Of a stretch of 64,000 bases of DNA, positions 53,679-63,902 are shown piece by piece. This stretch comes from Harmothoe impar (lineage: Eukaryota; Annelida; Polychaeta; Phyllodocida; Polynoidae): the NCBI GenBank assembly GCA_947462335.1, contig OX381704.1:45016942-45080941 (forward strand), read 5' to 3'. Both the position numbers and the translations under genes were made by a program. Below the pieces are notes generated by a model. That model worked only from the letters and a program-made list of their open reading frames with translations. It searched no databases and was not told where the DNA came from. The first letter of the stretch is position 1, and each line of letters begins with the position of its first letter.

Positions 53679-56524
53679 GCGCGGTACCTAACTTTAAAAA
53701 AGGCTTCTCGCTCGTGCATTTAAATGCGCGCAGTATAAGAAATAAAACAACTGGTATTAGAAATGAATTAATGCAAAGTGATATTGACATTGTTTTATTT
53801 TCTGAAACCTGGCTTAATGACTCTGATCTTGATGGAATATATACATATCCTAGATATAATCTTTATAGGTATGATAGAATTAGTCTATATAGGGGTGGTG
53901 GATTATGCGCGTATGTTGATGAGAATATTGCGTGTTCAGTAGATAAGTATAGTCACTTAAATAGGTCTAATGATGATATTGAAATTCAATGGTTATTGTC
54001 AGTAAAGGGAAAATCAAAAAAAGCTCTAGTATGTAACATTTATAGACCGCCCAGTGGTTCATTAGTCGCCTTCTGTGATACTATAAAAGCACTTTTATTA
54101 CAGGTAGATGAGCTCGATAATATGGATGTTTTCTTGATAGGAGATTTCAATGTAAATGCTCTGGTAAATAATAATGATAAGACGCTACTCATTGAGACTA
54201 TGTCCTTGTTTAATCTAACACAACTTATACACGAGATAACAACTACCTCAGGCACAAATACCTGTATTGATTTACTTTTTACAAACTGTGATGAAATAGT
54301 ATCCGCTGGTCCTCTAAATATTCATTTAAGTGATCATTTGCCTATACATGTAATTAGGAAACATCAGCATGTGAAATCTGGTACCCGGTCTTTTACTGGA
54401 CGCTCATATCGAAATTTTGATAAAAACTTGTATCACCAGAGCTTAGAAAATTGTGATTGGAGATTTTTTGATAATTGTGATAATCCTGATGATGCCTGGG
54501 AAGTATACGAGAACATGCTTAAACGCATGTTGGACGTTCAATGTCCGGTTAAAACCTTTAAGGTCAAGGATAAATCTGATCCTTGGATCACACATTACTT
54601 GATTGAGCGTATAACAGATAAAAATAATTTGTTGTCAGATGCTAGAAAGTCCACATCCATTTTAGACTGGCACAGAGCTCGTGACTTGAAAAACACAGTC
54701 AATAATGAAATTGAGGCAGCAAGAGATAAATTCTATAATGATTTAAGTGCTGAATTTATAAATGATTCAAAACGATTTTGGGCTATTTTAAAAGAAATTT
54801 TACCTTGTAATAAAAATAGTTCCAAGACGATAAATCTAGTAGACGATAACGATACAACTGTTTCTCTTGAAAATACTGCCACTTTTATAAATGAGTTTTT
54901 TGCGGGTATAGGCCCTAAACTAGCTGAAAAACATAACTCAGATTGGAATTTCCAAGGCACGGCATGTGATAACACTTTGGCTGATTTTGAATTTTCCGAC
55001 GAAGAAATTATTGACTGTGTAAGCAACTTAGATGTTAGCAAATCGTCTGCTATCCCCTACCTAGCAACATCGGTATTCAGGGATGCTGTGTTAGCAAATC
55101 CCACGAGGTTTATAAAGATTATTAATTTGTGCTTGTCAACAGGTAAAATACCTGATTCATGGAAAATAGCCACGGTCACACCCCTACCTAAGGGAGGTGA
55201 CCAAACCAAGGTCACTAATTATAGGCCAATAAGCCAGCTACCTGTACCTGGGAAATTGCTAGAAAGACTGTTACATAATCATTTGTCTCTTCATTTATCG
55301 ACTAATAATATTTTGACCACACGACAAGGCGGTTATCAAAAAAACAAATCCACTTTAGATTCAGTCAGCACTTTTGTAGATGACGTATTAATAAATAGAA
55401 ACAAAGGTAATTTTTCAATAGCAGCTTTTATAGATATTAAGAAAGCTTTTGACTCAGTAAATCACTTAATCCTTTTAAAAAAATTAGAAAAATATGGAAT
55501 AAAAAATAAAAATTTAAAATTATTAAAAAATTATTTGACAAATAGATTTCAAAGCACGGTAGCCAATAACGTCACCTCTCCTAAAGCAGCCTTGTCGTGT
55601 GGTGTCCCACAAGGGTCTATTTTAGGCCCTTTATTTTTCTTGTTGTTTATAAATGACTGTATTTTGCCGGATGACGCTCATAAAACACTTTTATATGCGG
55701 ATGACTCGGTCCTATACGCTTCAGGTAAAAACATGGCACAGCTGGTGGATATAATAACCCTAGCTCTAGACAAATTTAGTAGATGGTCCTCAGCCAATAA
55801 ACTCACAATTAATGAGTCAAAAACAAAAATCATGACTATTGCTTCAAATAAAATGTTGAAAAAATTGCAAAAGCCACGTATAAAATTGGGGGACACCCTA
55901 TTAAAAAATGTCAACTCGTACAAATATTTAGGGGTACTTCTAGATGAAGAAATGAGCTTTAAATTTCATCTAAAGAATTTAATTAAGAACACTCGGTTCA
56001 AGTCTCTATTGCTCCATAAGGTAAAAAAGCGCATGACAAAAAATGCTCGCCTGAGAGTATACAAGGCTCACGTGACTCCTGTTATTGACTATGCTGACAT
56101 ATTATATGACCAAGCAAATGTGGATTTATTAAGTGAATTACAGCGTGTGCAAAATAAATGTTTAAAGACCTGTATGGACATGCACATATTAACATCCACA
56201 GAAAAGGCCCATTCTTTAGCTGAAATGCCTATGTTAAGTGTAAGGAGGAAATATCATGCCGAGTTGTATGGCTATAAAAGAGCCCAGAAGGCACATTTCA
56301 GGGCTCCAATAAGGAGAGTAACTAGATCTGCTGATGCTCCTATGTTATATTACAGTACTATAAAATGTGCGGCATATGAGGGGTCACCCCAGGTAGTATG
56401 TGCTCGAGCCTGGAATGCCCTAGATACGGATTTGAGGAATCAAGAAAATCCTGAGAAATTTAAATCGCAAGCAAAGCAACGAATGTTAAGCACCATTCCG
56501 CCAAAGCATGTGTATGACCTCTAA
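53679..56524 (+). CDS. LINE-B ORF2: APE endonuclease and reverse transcriptase
   Basis: The frame is open from 53,666. The first conserved motif, VHLNARSI, is at about 53,714, and no ATG precedes it in the open part of the frame. Translation therefore needs a non-AUG start, reinitiation or splicing from the ORF1 exon; I place the start at the acceptor-like CTACCACAG|GC. Endonuclease motifs: FSETWL, IYRPPSG, IGDFNVN (about residue 143 counted from 53,714) and SDHLPIH (about 206). RT motifs: NYRPISQLPVPGKLLERLL, AAFIDIKKAFDSVNH, GVPQGSILGPLFFLLFIND, YADDSV (about 661) and YKYLGVLLD. All catalytic residues are present. The C-terminus ends with a RAWNALDTDLRN segment, like LINE-A. Confidence 0.93.
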
Positions 56525-57082
56525 GTATTTTTTTCTTAATGAAATACAACTCTGTATTAGGATTTATCAATACTAAGTGACGCCAAATTGCCTCATACAA
56601 GATTGTTTATTGCATTAATATTGATCGCTGTGTATACATGGTAGGGACGTAACAACAGCTTGCTGATGTTCCTACCATTCTTTTTTCACTCGTATAGCTG
56701 ATACTCCTATCCATTGTTATCCGCATAAAAATGGAAATATTATTATAAACATTTACCACAAGGAGAGTTCTGTAACTACCGACGAAGAAAACTTGAGTGA
56801 AATAAAGATAATTTGTTCTAAAAAAATGTGTTAGACTGCCATCCCCACTTTACTCCCACATCTTCTTGTACAGACTGAGCATGGCATATACATATGGACC
56901 CTCTGCTTGGTAAGTCAATATAGTAGCACTTTGAGAAGTAAGCATACAATGGTATCTATGCACTGGATAATCTGGACGTGTAGTACTGCAAAGAACCCTT
57001 CAAGGAAAACGAGGTGACATATTTCCGGAATAACCAAGAACCAAAAGAAGGCTGTTGATTTAATACTTGGAATACTCTCAAT

Positions 57083-58078
57083 ATGAAGAGAGTTAAAAAG
57101 CTGTGTAGTACTGCGGACCTTTCTATTTCTGGTTATCTCTCTGGTACAATATCGGGATTGGCGTTTGCTTTGAGTGCAGCCTGTGTTCAAAGGCTTGGTG
57201 ATGTTGTGCCACCCTTCCAACTAAATGCTGCACGATACTTTGCACAAGTTATGATGTCTTTTTGTGTAGCATTATGCACCAAGAAGACATTTAGGATAAA
57301 TCCAATCCAAGTGCCATGGGTGGTGTTGCTAGCTGTATTAAGTGTTTTAGATAATACTTTCTACTTTACTGCAGCTCAGTTTCTGCCTCTGGGAAACTTG
57401 ACCATTACCTACGTAACCTTACTCTACACAGGGACTGTTCTTTTAGCAAGGTTACTCCTGGACAGGGCTATCCATTTGGTACAGGTTGCATTATTTGTGG
57501 TTATACTGATAGGACAAGCCATGATACTTCAACCATGCTCTCCCTTCAACACACAAGGGAATACGACAACAAACACCATATCGCAAACATACAAAGTTGG
57601 TGACATTCACTCTGCAATTGGCTATGCTTTAGTGATTGGATCTGCAACAATGGCAACCTTAAAAGCCTTCATATACAGGATCCAACTGAAGGAGGTTCCG
57701 ACTACGGTTTTGGCACTGTGGGTTGGGCTACTGGGGCTTGTAATGTCACTCCTCGTCATGGTGTACACAGAAAGGCCAGTTTTACTCACCTCAGGACTGC
57801 AGTTTCTTCTTCTAGCAGGTCATGCTATATTAGCTTCTACAAGTAGTATTCTGGTCTCACACACACAACAAGTATTGAGCCCAATTGTCTATGGCATCCT
57901 AATGAACATACAGGAAGTGTTTGGTTTCATTCTTCAGTATTCACTTCCACACTTTCTACTTCCAGGACATAGGAATGTCTTAGAGGGTGTAGGAGCTGTC
58001 ATAGTTATGTTGGGCATCTTTGTGTATGTCTTCATAGATTTCAAAATCAAAAGTGTCATGTCATTAGACAATATGTAA
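57083..58078 (+). CDS. SLC35G/EamA-type membrane transporter, single exon
   Basis: 331 residues, without introns. The protein is a drug/metabolite-transporter-superfamily member with about ten predicted membrane segments in two EamA halves. The first runs from GYLSGTISGLAFALSAACVQ to about residue 145 (VALFVVILIGQAMIL); the second starts at SAIGYALVIGSATMATLKAF and ends FGFILQYSLPHFL...AVIVMLGIFVYVFIDF. The sequence resembles SLC35G1-like solute carriers of animals; substrate is unknown. ATG 57,083 is the first Met, and the frame uses ordinary codons. It begins 257 bp after the end of LINE-B. A single-exon gene beside LINEs could be an old retrocopy, but the frame is intact, and genes of this family are often intron-poor. 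Confidence 0.85.
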   Translation: MKRVKKLCSTADLSISGYLSGTISGLAFALSAACVQRLGDVVPPFQLNAARYFAQVMMSFCVALCTKKTFRINPIQVPWVVLLAVLSVLDNTFYFTAAQFLPLGNLTITYVTLLYTGTVLLARLLLDRAIHLVQVALFVVILIGQAMILQPCSPFNTQGNTTTNTISQTYKVGDIHSAIGYALVIGSATMATLKAFIYRIQLKEVPTTVLALWVGLLGLVMSLLVMVYTERPVLLTSGLQFLLLAGHAILASTSSILVSHTQQVLSPIVYGILMNIQEVFGFILQYSLPHFLLPGHRNVLEGVGAVIVMLGIFVYVFIDFKIKSVMSLDNM

Positions 58079-58268
58079 CAGGCAAGAGTCCATTGAGTCT
58101 GAACCCTTTTTCAGAAATTGATTTCAAATTATCATAAATTGAATTGTGCATCTTTACAAATAGCAGAGAAAATAATATGCATGCACGGGAAGTCCTACAC
58201 CTGCCCCTCACATACTATAAACACAGCTTACTGGTAAATGTTGGTACTTTCGCTTAACATGGACATGA

Positions 58269-58418
58269 CCCAGTAAACAAATAACGTTATACACCCTTTT
58301 TTTAACGTTATATAACGTTATATGTCAACGTTTTTCTAAGGCTCCTTAGTATGACATAACATTATGTACATTTTAAAACGTTATTTTGACGTAAAATAAC
58401 TTTTTTTTGTTAGCTGGG
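58269..58418. mobile_element. 150-bp MITE rich in AACGTT
   Basis: The left end CCCAGTAAACAAATAACGTT and the right end AACTTTTTTTTGTTAGCTGGG are imperfect inverted repeats. Between them AACGTTAT, AACGTT and ACGTTATTTTGACGT words repeat. No coding capacity. Confidence 0.6.
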
Positions 58419-58810
58419 GATTGTTTGACAATATCACTCAGATCAGATAATTTGACGCATATACCAACAAAGCTGTTTCTCAAAGGCTCCACTAGTTGAA
58501 CCATGGGTGAATCACGACAAAACTTTGTTCTAACACCCCTGCTGTAGAAGGCCAGTAGATACTGGACGAACTGGCCCCTGACGGCACAGCATAATATATC
58601 GTACATGTTTTGTGTGTATTCTATCTGGGACAGCTGGGGACCATAGTAAGTATTAGTGAGAGACTTGAAAGTTAAGAATAAGCTGCACCCATTCTAAGAT
58701 GCCGATACTGATCCCAATGTTATATATTATGATGAATTATTTAACAAACTTACAATAAACATTTAAGCCTAAATTTAACAAAAACACATGATTAATATAG
58801 AGACGAAGTA

Positions 58811-59531
58811 ATGAATGAGATATTTTCAAGAGGGGAAGGTAAAAAACGTAGAACATATAAGTTATTCAAATCAGAATTTAGGCTTGAACACTATCTGTTT
58901 TGCATCCCTAATCAAAAGCATAGGATTGCACTCTCACGGTATAGACTCAGCTCACATAACCTAGGTATTGAGACAGGAAGGCACTGTAGACCTCCAAAGC
59001 AGAATATGTTTACACTGTTCTAGTGGTGCTATAGATGATGAGATACATCTTCTGACAGCATTTGACTTTCATAGTGTATCAAGAGAACTTTTTATGATGA
59101 TTATAAGTGATACGATACATAACTACCAAGAAATGTCAAACCTAGATAAATTTATCTCAGTTATGAAAACTAGTGATGTCGTTGTTATAAAGGCACTTGC
59201 CAAGTTTGTATACACTGCATTTACGCAAAGACAGCAGGTTTAATTTAAAGTAAAAATGTATGTATATACTATTTTGTGTAACTGCATAAGGGAGTATTCT
59301 CAGAACCAACATGTGGGTATGTATATCATGTCTGTGTATTCTAGTATGTGTGACTATGAATGTGTGTATACATGTGTGAGTGGGTGTTCTGTATACTTTA
59401 TAATTGTATATTAACTTGTGTTAAAACTAGTAGATATATCTAGATATGTAGTACTTAGCTGTAGAGTAGAAGCATATGCTGAATGTATGACACATAGGTC
59501 AGTAATGACCTCCTTTGTTGCCAATAAAAGA

Positions 59532-59582
<51 letters not shown>
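58811..59582 (+). pseudogene. LINE-D relic: frameshifted ORF2 C-terminus with TTA tail
   Basis: Two overlapping frames (58,811-59,023 and 58,968-59,243) together resemble the C-terminal region of APE-type LINE ORF2: LSRYRLSSHNLGIETGRH in the first, then RICLHCSSGAIDDEIHLL (degenerate Cys-Cys-His knuckle) in the second. A single frameshift near 59,000 separates them. AATAAA at 59,523 and a (TTA)16 tail end the copy, the usual 3' terminus of this LINE type. The 5' part, including endonuclease and RT, is missing. Confidence 0.75.
59535..59582 (+). repeat. (TTA)16 microsatellite at a LINE 3' end
   Basis: An uninterrupted TTA repeat immediately after CCAATAAAAGATTG. It is best explained as the 3' terminal repeat of the LINE-D relic. 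Confidence 0.85.
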
Positions 59583-59584
<2 letters not shown>

Positions 59585-60289
59585 TCATTTTTTCTCCCAA
59601 CATCAATTTTGAGGAGTTTTTCATAACAAAGAAGATGGTGTCAGAATTAAAAGTGTGTTTTGCCATATCGAAAATATGATTGTGTTTCCATGGCATCCAA
59701 ATTACTCAAAAGAAGCATTTTTTGTGGATCTGGGTTGCCATGGTTACCAAAAGGAAACATTTCCTGATAACCTTGCTGTGTAGAAAAAAGAATTGACCCA
59801 TGAGTATATCTGCCAGATGCTTTTTAGTTTATATCGATCGTAACCCTCAATCCTGAAATATTGCCATATAGAATGTGCCATACCACTTTTCTGCTACATA
59901 ACCTACTTAAGCCTGTAAGTAGGCTTATTAAAGTTTATCACCACTTACATTGTCATTATTACCAACGACCTATGGAGGTCATAGTTAATACTAAAGGGAC
60001 ACTCAGTTAAGAAAATCAGAGATTGTACTACTGAGCTGTTTTAATCAAGTGCTAATTAATCTACCTGGATATAATGGTTTCGGTAGTATTGAAAACTCGT
60101 CAGAATAAAGAGTTTGCCCTACTATGGCGGACAACAACAATCTGAGATGTTCGTACCAATTATCAATGTGACAATAAGTGATCCCATCTCAATGATATGC
60201 ATAGTTCCAGGCACCATTTTCAGTTCATCCCAGCATGATGTACATTCAGTCTTAAAAACTGGTTGCTCTTCATAATATCTCTTTTCTTA
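59583..60289. other. Non-coding stretch
   Basis: No gene is recognised. An X-box-like GTTGCCATGGTTAC lies at 59,735-59,748. Confidence 0.45.
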
Positions 60290-61203
60290 CACTGTAAAAA
60301 AAATTCCGTTAAAATAACGGAGATTCACTGGCACCACTGGGTGCCGGACTTTCACCGTTATTTTTACGGTCACCGTTTTTTCCTAAGTCACTGTTATTTT
60401 TACGGAACTGTCCCTGTTATTTTTAAACAAGAAATCTCCGTGGTAAAATTTTTTAACAGTGATTCTCAGTACCGTTAAAAAAACGGTGATTCACTGCCAC
60501 CACTGGGTGCCGGGTTTTCACAGTTATTTTCACGGTCACCGTTTTTTCCCAAAGTCACCGTCATTTCTACGGAACTGTGAATCACCGTTATTTTAACAGA
60601 ATACAAAACATCACTGTATTCTGATTCAGTGCCTAAACAATAATTGAAATGGTATTTTGTGTAATTTAACTGATTTGTCCCAGTGTTATTCAGTTCATTT
60701 ATCCCCCTATACCTAACTCCATGCTCAATATGGTTCCAAACCCAATTTGGTACCAATCAGCAATATCATCTTAGTGTCAAGACTTCAGACCTAATCATTA
60801 GGAATTGGTCTATGAAAGCCTTTTAGAATGCTTCATGACACTTTGTGCTACCAGTCCATGAGCAGAAGTCACTCTAGGATGGCTACAGAGCAAACCTTAC
60901 AGCTGTATCTGTATATATTTTTCTTATCACCACAAAAATGGTGTTCCTAGCATCTAGAAAAATCTCTTTATGAACCAAACTGCCACCTGGTGTGATAAAA
61001 CTGAAATCAATTAAACACAGCTTCACCGTAAAATGAACTGTGTCTCACTGTAAAAATAAACGGTGTTTCACTGTACTGGATTACGGATATTCAAAGTAAA
61101 ACTGATTGATTTTACATTGCCTCACCGTAATCATATGTTATGATGAATCACCGTAAAATTTTACACTGATTCTCTGTATATTCAACGGAATATTTTTACA
61201 GTG
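60290..61203. mobile_element. 914-bp TIR element with CACTGTAAAAA tips and possible TA duplication
   Basis: The left tip CACTGTAAAAAAAATTCCGT and the right tip ACGGAATATTTTTACAGTG are inverted repeats, with TA flanking both. The left third contains a tandem duplication of about 180 bp (TAACGGAGATTCACTGGCAC at about 60,315 and AACGGTGATTCACTGCCACC at about 60,483), full of CACCGTT/AACGGTG words. No transposase is present. TA duplication would suit a Tc1/mariner-like mobiliser, but two bases are weak evidence. Confidence 0.75.
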
Positions 61204-61685
61204 TACAAGCCTGCATAATCAATATTTCAACAGGTGACTTTCTGTGGATGGGCCAACATAAGAACCACCGACAGATAATTTTTGATTTTGCAGTGTGTAT
61301 TTATTCATAGAATGATTTTTCAAAATACAACAATCAAAAATACACGTGAACTTCATGGCGTTGTACATCCAAATTTTTCACAGTGTTTGCGGGTCTAGTG
61401 CCCTATCATTTGAGATGATATTCTATATACTAGATAAGCATCATGGGCACACTCAGGGTGCCAGCAGTATGGTTATAAAGCAATAAACATATTAGTACAA
61501 GTGAGAACACATAGTTGATTATTTATGCAGAAGCTTAATTTGGCTTCATTTTCCTTGAAACACACTATACAGACATATTATTCCTCTCTCAGGAGGATTG
61601 AACACATTCAGGCACATGGAGGCCTTGTTATGGCCGGGCTAAAACCTGGTACAGCAATACAGGCATACTAGAATGGAACCCTCCA
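61204..61685. other. Non-coding stretch
   Basis: No gene or repeat is recognised. Confidence 0.4.
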
Positions 61686-62120
61686 AACAGAACTTGGGAA
61701 TTGAACGTTCGTAACTGGGTAGAATCCGGGTAGGTCACAATGACACAAGAAAGGCACGGGAATCGAACGTTCGCAACTGGGTAGAATCCGGGTAGGTCAC
61801 AATGACACAAGAAAGGCATGAGATATTCCCAAGAATAGTGAACATATCCAGAACTTGGGAATTAAACGTTCGCAACTGGGTAGAATTCTACCCAGTTGCG
61901 AACGTTCAATTCCCATGCCTTTCTTGTGTCATTGTGACCTACCCGGATTCTACCTAGTTGCGAAAGTTCAATTCCCAAGTTCTGATTGTAATGAGGACAT
62001 TCCCAAGTTCTGATTGTAATGAGGACATTCACAATTCTTGGGAATATCTCGTGCCTTTCTTGTGTCATTGTGACCTACCCGGATTCTACCCAGTTGCGAA
62101 CGTTCAATTCCCAAGTTCTG
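61686..62120. repeat. 61-bp unit arranged in direct and inverted copies
   Basis: The unit contains GAACGTTCGCAACTGGGTAG, then AATCCGGGTAGGTCACAATG and ACACAAGAAAGGCA. Two forward copies start near 61,696 and 61,758, and a partial one at 61,857. Reverse copies run from 61,886 and from about 62,050. Between the reverse copies AAGTTCTGATTGTAATGAGG is duplicated. The centre at 61,857-61,914 is a 58-bp palindrome around GAATTC with a single mismatched pair. Confidence 0.85.
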
Positions 62121-63739
62121 TTTGATATATTTATAAATAACGTGGAATTCCACAGAATATGACACAGTCAAAAGATGTTCACATATTCTCGTGCCAGATA
62201 CGTGCACAATTCTCGCAGGGATCCCGAGTTGTGACTCAGGAATCGCACGAGTTCTGCCCAAGATCTTGTTTGCAGGGAATATACGTTTGAGGCTTATATG
62301 ACTGCATGTATTGGGTTACTCTTTCAACATTACTCATTCAGCAGTTATTAATGACAGGCAGTGTTTTGTATAATGGAGCTTAGTAGTGCTGGTTGGCTGG
62401 GAGATACATAATTGGGATGCCGGGGTCAGTTAATCAAGACCTGCCACCAGGGCGCCTGGCTTCACTTTTCAGCCTTATATATTTCAAAGCGTCGGTTTTG
62501 AAAGCATCTTTCTCTGCAGTTTGCCTGCAGCTAGCTCTACAGCTCGGTACAATGGACATTTTCTGTAACTCAGCTTCACATCTGGCTGAAATAGGAGCTC
62601 TAGTGTATTAGCAGACCTATTTAACCGACCATTAGTTACATTCGGCTTAATGACAAGACCAACATTTTCAGCACTCAAAACCTCTGAATATAGGTAGCTG
62701 TGTACCAACATCATTAGTTGGATGTAGAACCTTACGTCATTGTAATCTATCTTACAATCCTTATGAAGACCCGCGACCGGTTGTTTCATGTTGGTTTTTA
62801 GACAGGTCCTAAGGCCCCGATTTTGGACACGCTGGAGCTTTTGTTGTAGGTTAGTGGTTAGGCCGTTTTAATGATTTAGGTGTTGTTGACTCATGGCTAC
62901 CAACCATATATAGGTCATTTTGTGCCGGTTCAGCGAGTTTCAAGACGTTTTTGTGGTATGTTAAAACTAGTGTTTAGGTCAAACATTGACCTATACCAAT
63001 TATTCAAGTATTCCAGGGGGAAGACAATCAAAAGAAGAGTCGTGACTCTCTTTGGACAGAATACGTAATAGATTGAAACTGCAGGCGCGGATTCAGGGGG
63101 CGGGGGGCAGACCCGGGTTATGCCTCCCTATTTTTCTTTATACCACAGCGGGCACGGAGAACAAAGCATTTCACACCTCTTGTATACTGCATGAAGCTAG
63201 TGGTATAAAGTAGTTGTCTAGTTGTAGTTAGGCCTTGTACCAATCTGTAGGGCTATTCAGTGAAGGGAGCCTATAACAGTGTATAAGGCTCCTTCATTGT
63301 ATTTCTTAAGGGGGGGGCCTTTTTTTTTAGGGGTATTCCTAAAAATGTCGCGAATTTAGTACGTTGAAATGTCGCGAATTTTGGTAACAGCCTGTGTTAT
63401 ATTTTACCAAATTATGTCAATATTTTCAAAATTTTCTAAAATTTTCCTCAAACTCCCAGCAAATTTCTCACTGCATCACTTTTGACACTCAGAATAGCCC
63501 ACCGTTTTGTCAGTCTTCAAAAAAGTGCCGGCCTCATGTAAGCACTGAGGGTATGGGAGCTTCCAATTTATAAGCTGAGGTTTGACTATTATCACTCACT
63601 AGCGAGTATCATGAGACGTTTACACTAAAACACCTTACGAATGGATGTATTTGTTGCAAGGTAGTAAATTGTAGGTAAAAAAGTGCCCAGGATTAAATGC
63701 ATACAATTAGTAGACACCAACATCGTTTTTGTAATAAAG
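62121..63739. other. Non-coding stretch
   Basis: No gene is supported. GGCGCGGATTCAGGGGGCGG at about 63,085 looks like the tip of a dispersed element whose other end I cannot find. Around 63,340-63,380 the word AATGTCGCGAATTT occurs twice. Confidence 0.4.
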
Positions 63740-63902
63740 TTGAAAATGATCCAGGGTGAGGGGGGGGCGCTTTTTTTTCAACCTATTCCGAGGGGGGGGC
63801 CTTTTTTTTTCAACCTATTCCGAGGGGGGGGCCAATTATTTTTGACGTATTCGATTTGCCAAACGCTCACCCCCCCCTGCCATAAATAATGAACACTCCC
63901 TT
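63740..63902. mobile_element. MITE of the AGGGAGTGTTCAT family, copy 4 (right part)
   Basis: The right end ATAAATAATGAACACTCCCT is preceded by a C run, as in copies 1 and 2. Inside, GAGGGGGGG, a T run and CAACCTATTCC repeat two to three times with a period of about 33 bp. The left terminus is not visible, so the copy is truncated or rearranged. Confidence 0.6.

Larger units (their letters stand above)
50820..56826 (+). mobile_element. LINE-B: full-length two-ORF non-LTR retrotransposon with intact NADAR ORF1
   Basis: A G/C-rich leader (from about 50,830), ORF1 51,010-52,731, a 0.95-kb spacer with a 149-bp tandem repeat, ORF2 to 56,524, and a 3' UTR with AATAAA at 56,801 ending TTCTAAAAAAA. 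Both ORFs are uninterrupted. It is related to LINE-A in domain order, motif set and 3' tip (AAATAAAGATA), but the two are clearly diverged, so they are separate families. Family: CR1/L2/Jockey-like, APE type. Confidence 0.9.

Noticed and set aside
62393..62611. 72-codon plus-strand frame and its minus-strand partner of 101 codons
   Set aside because: No recognisable domain and no splice signals of note. Length is within chance for A/T-balanced sequence.
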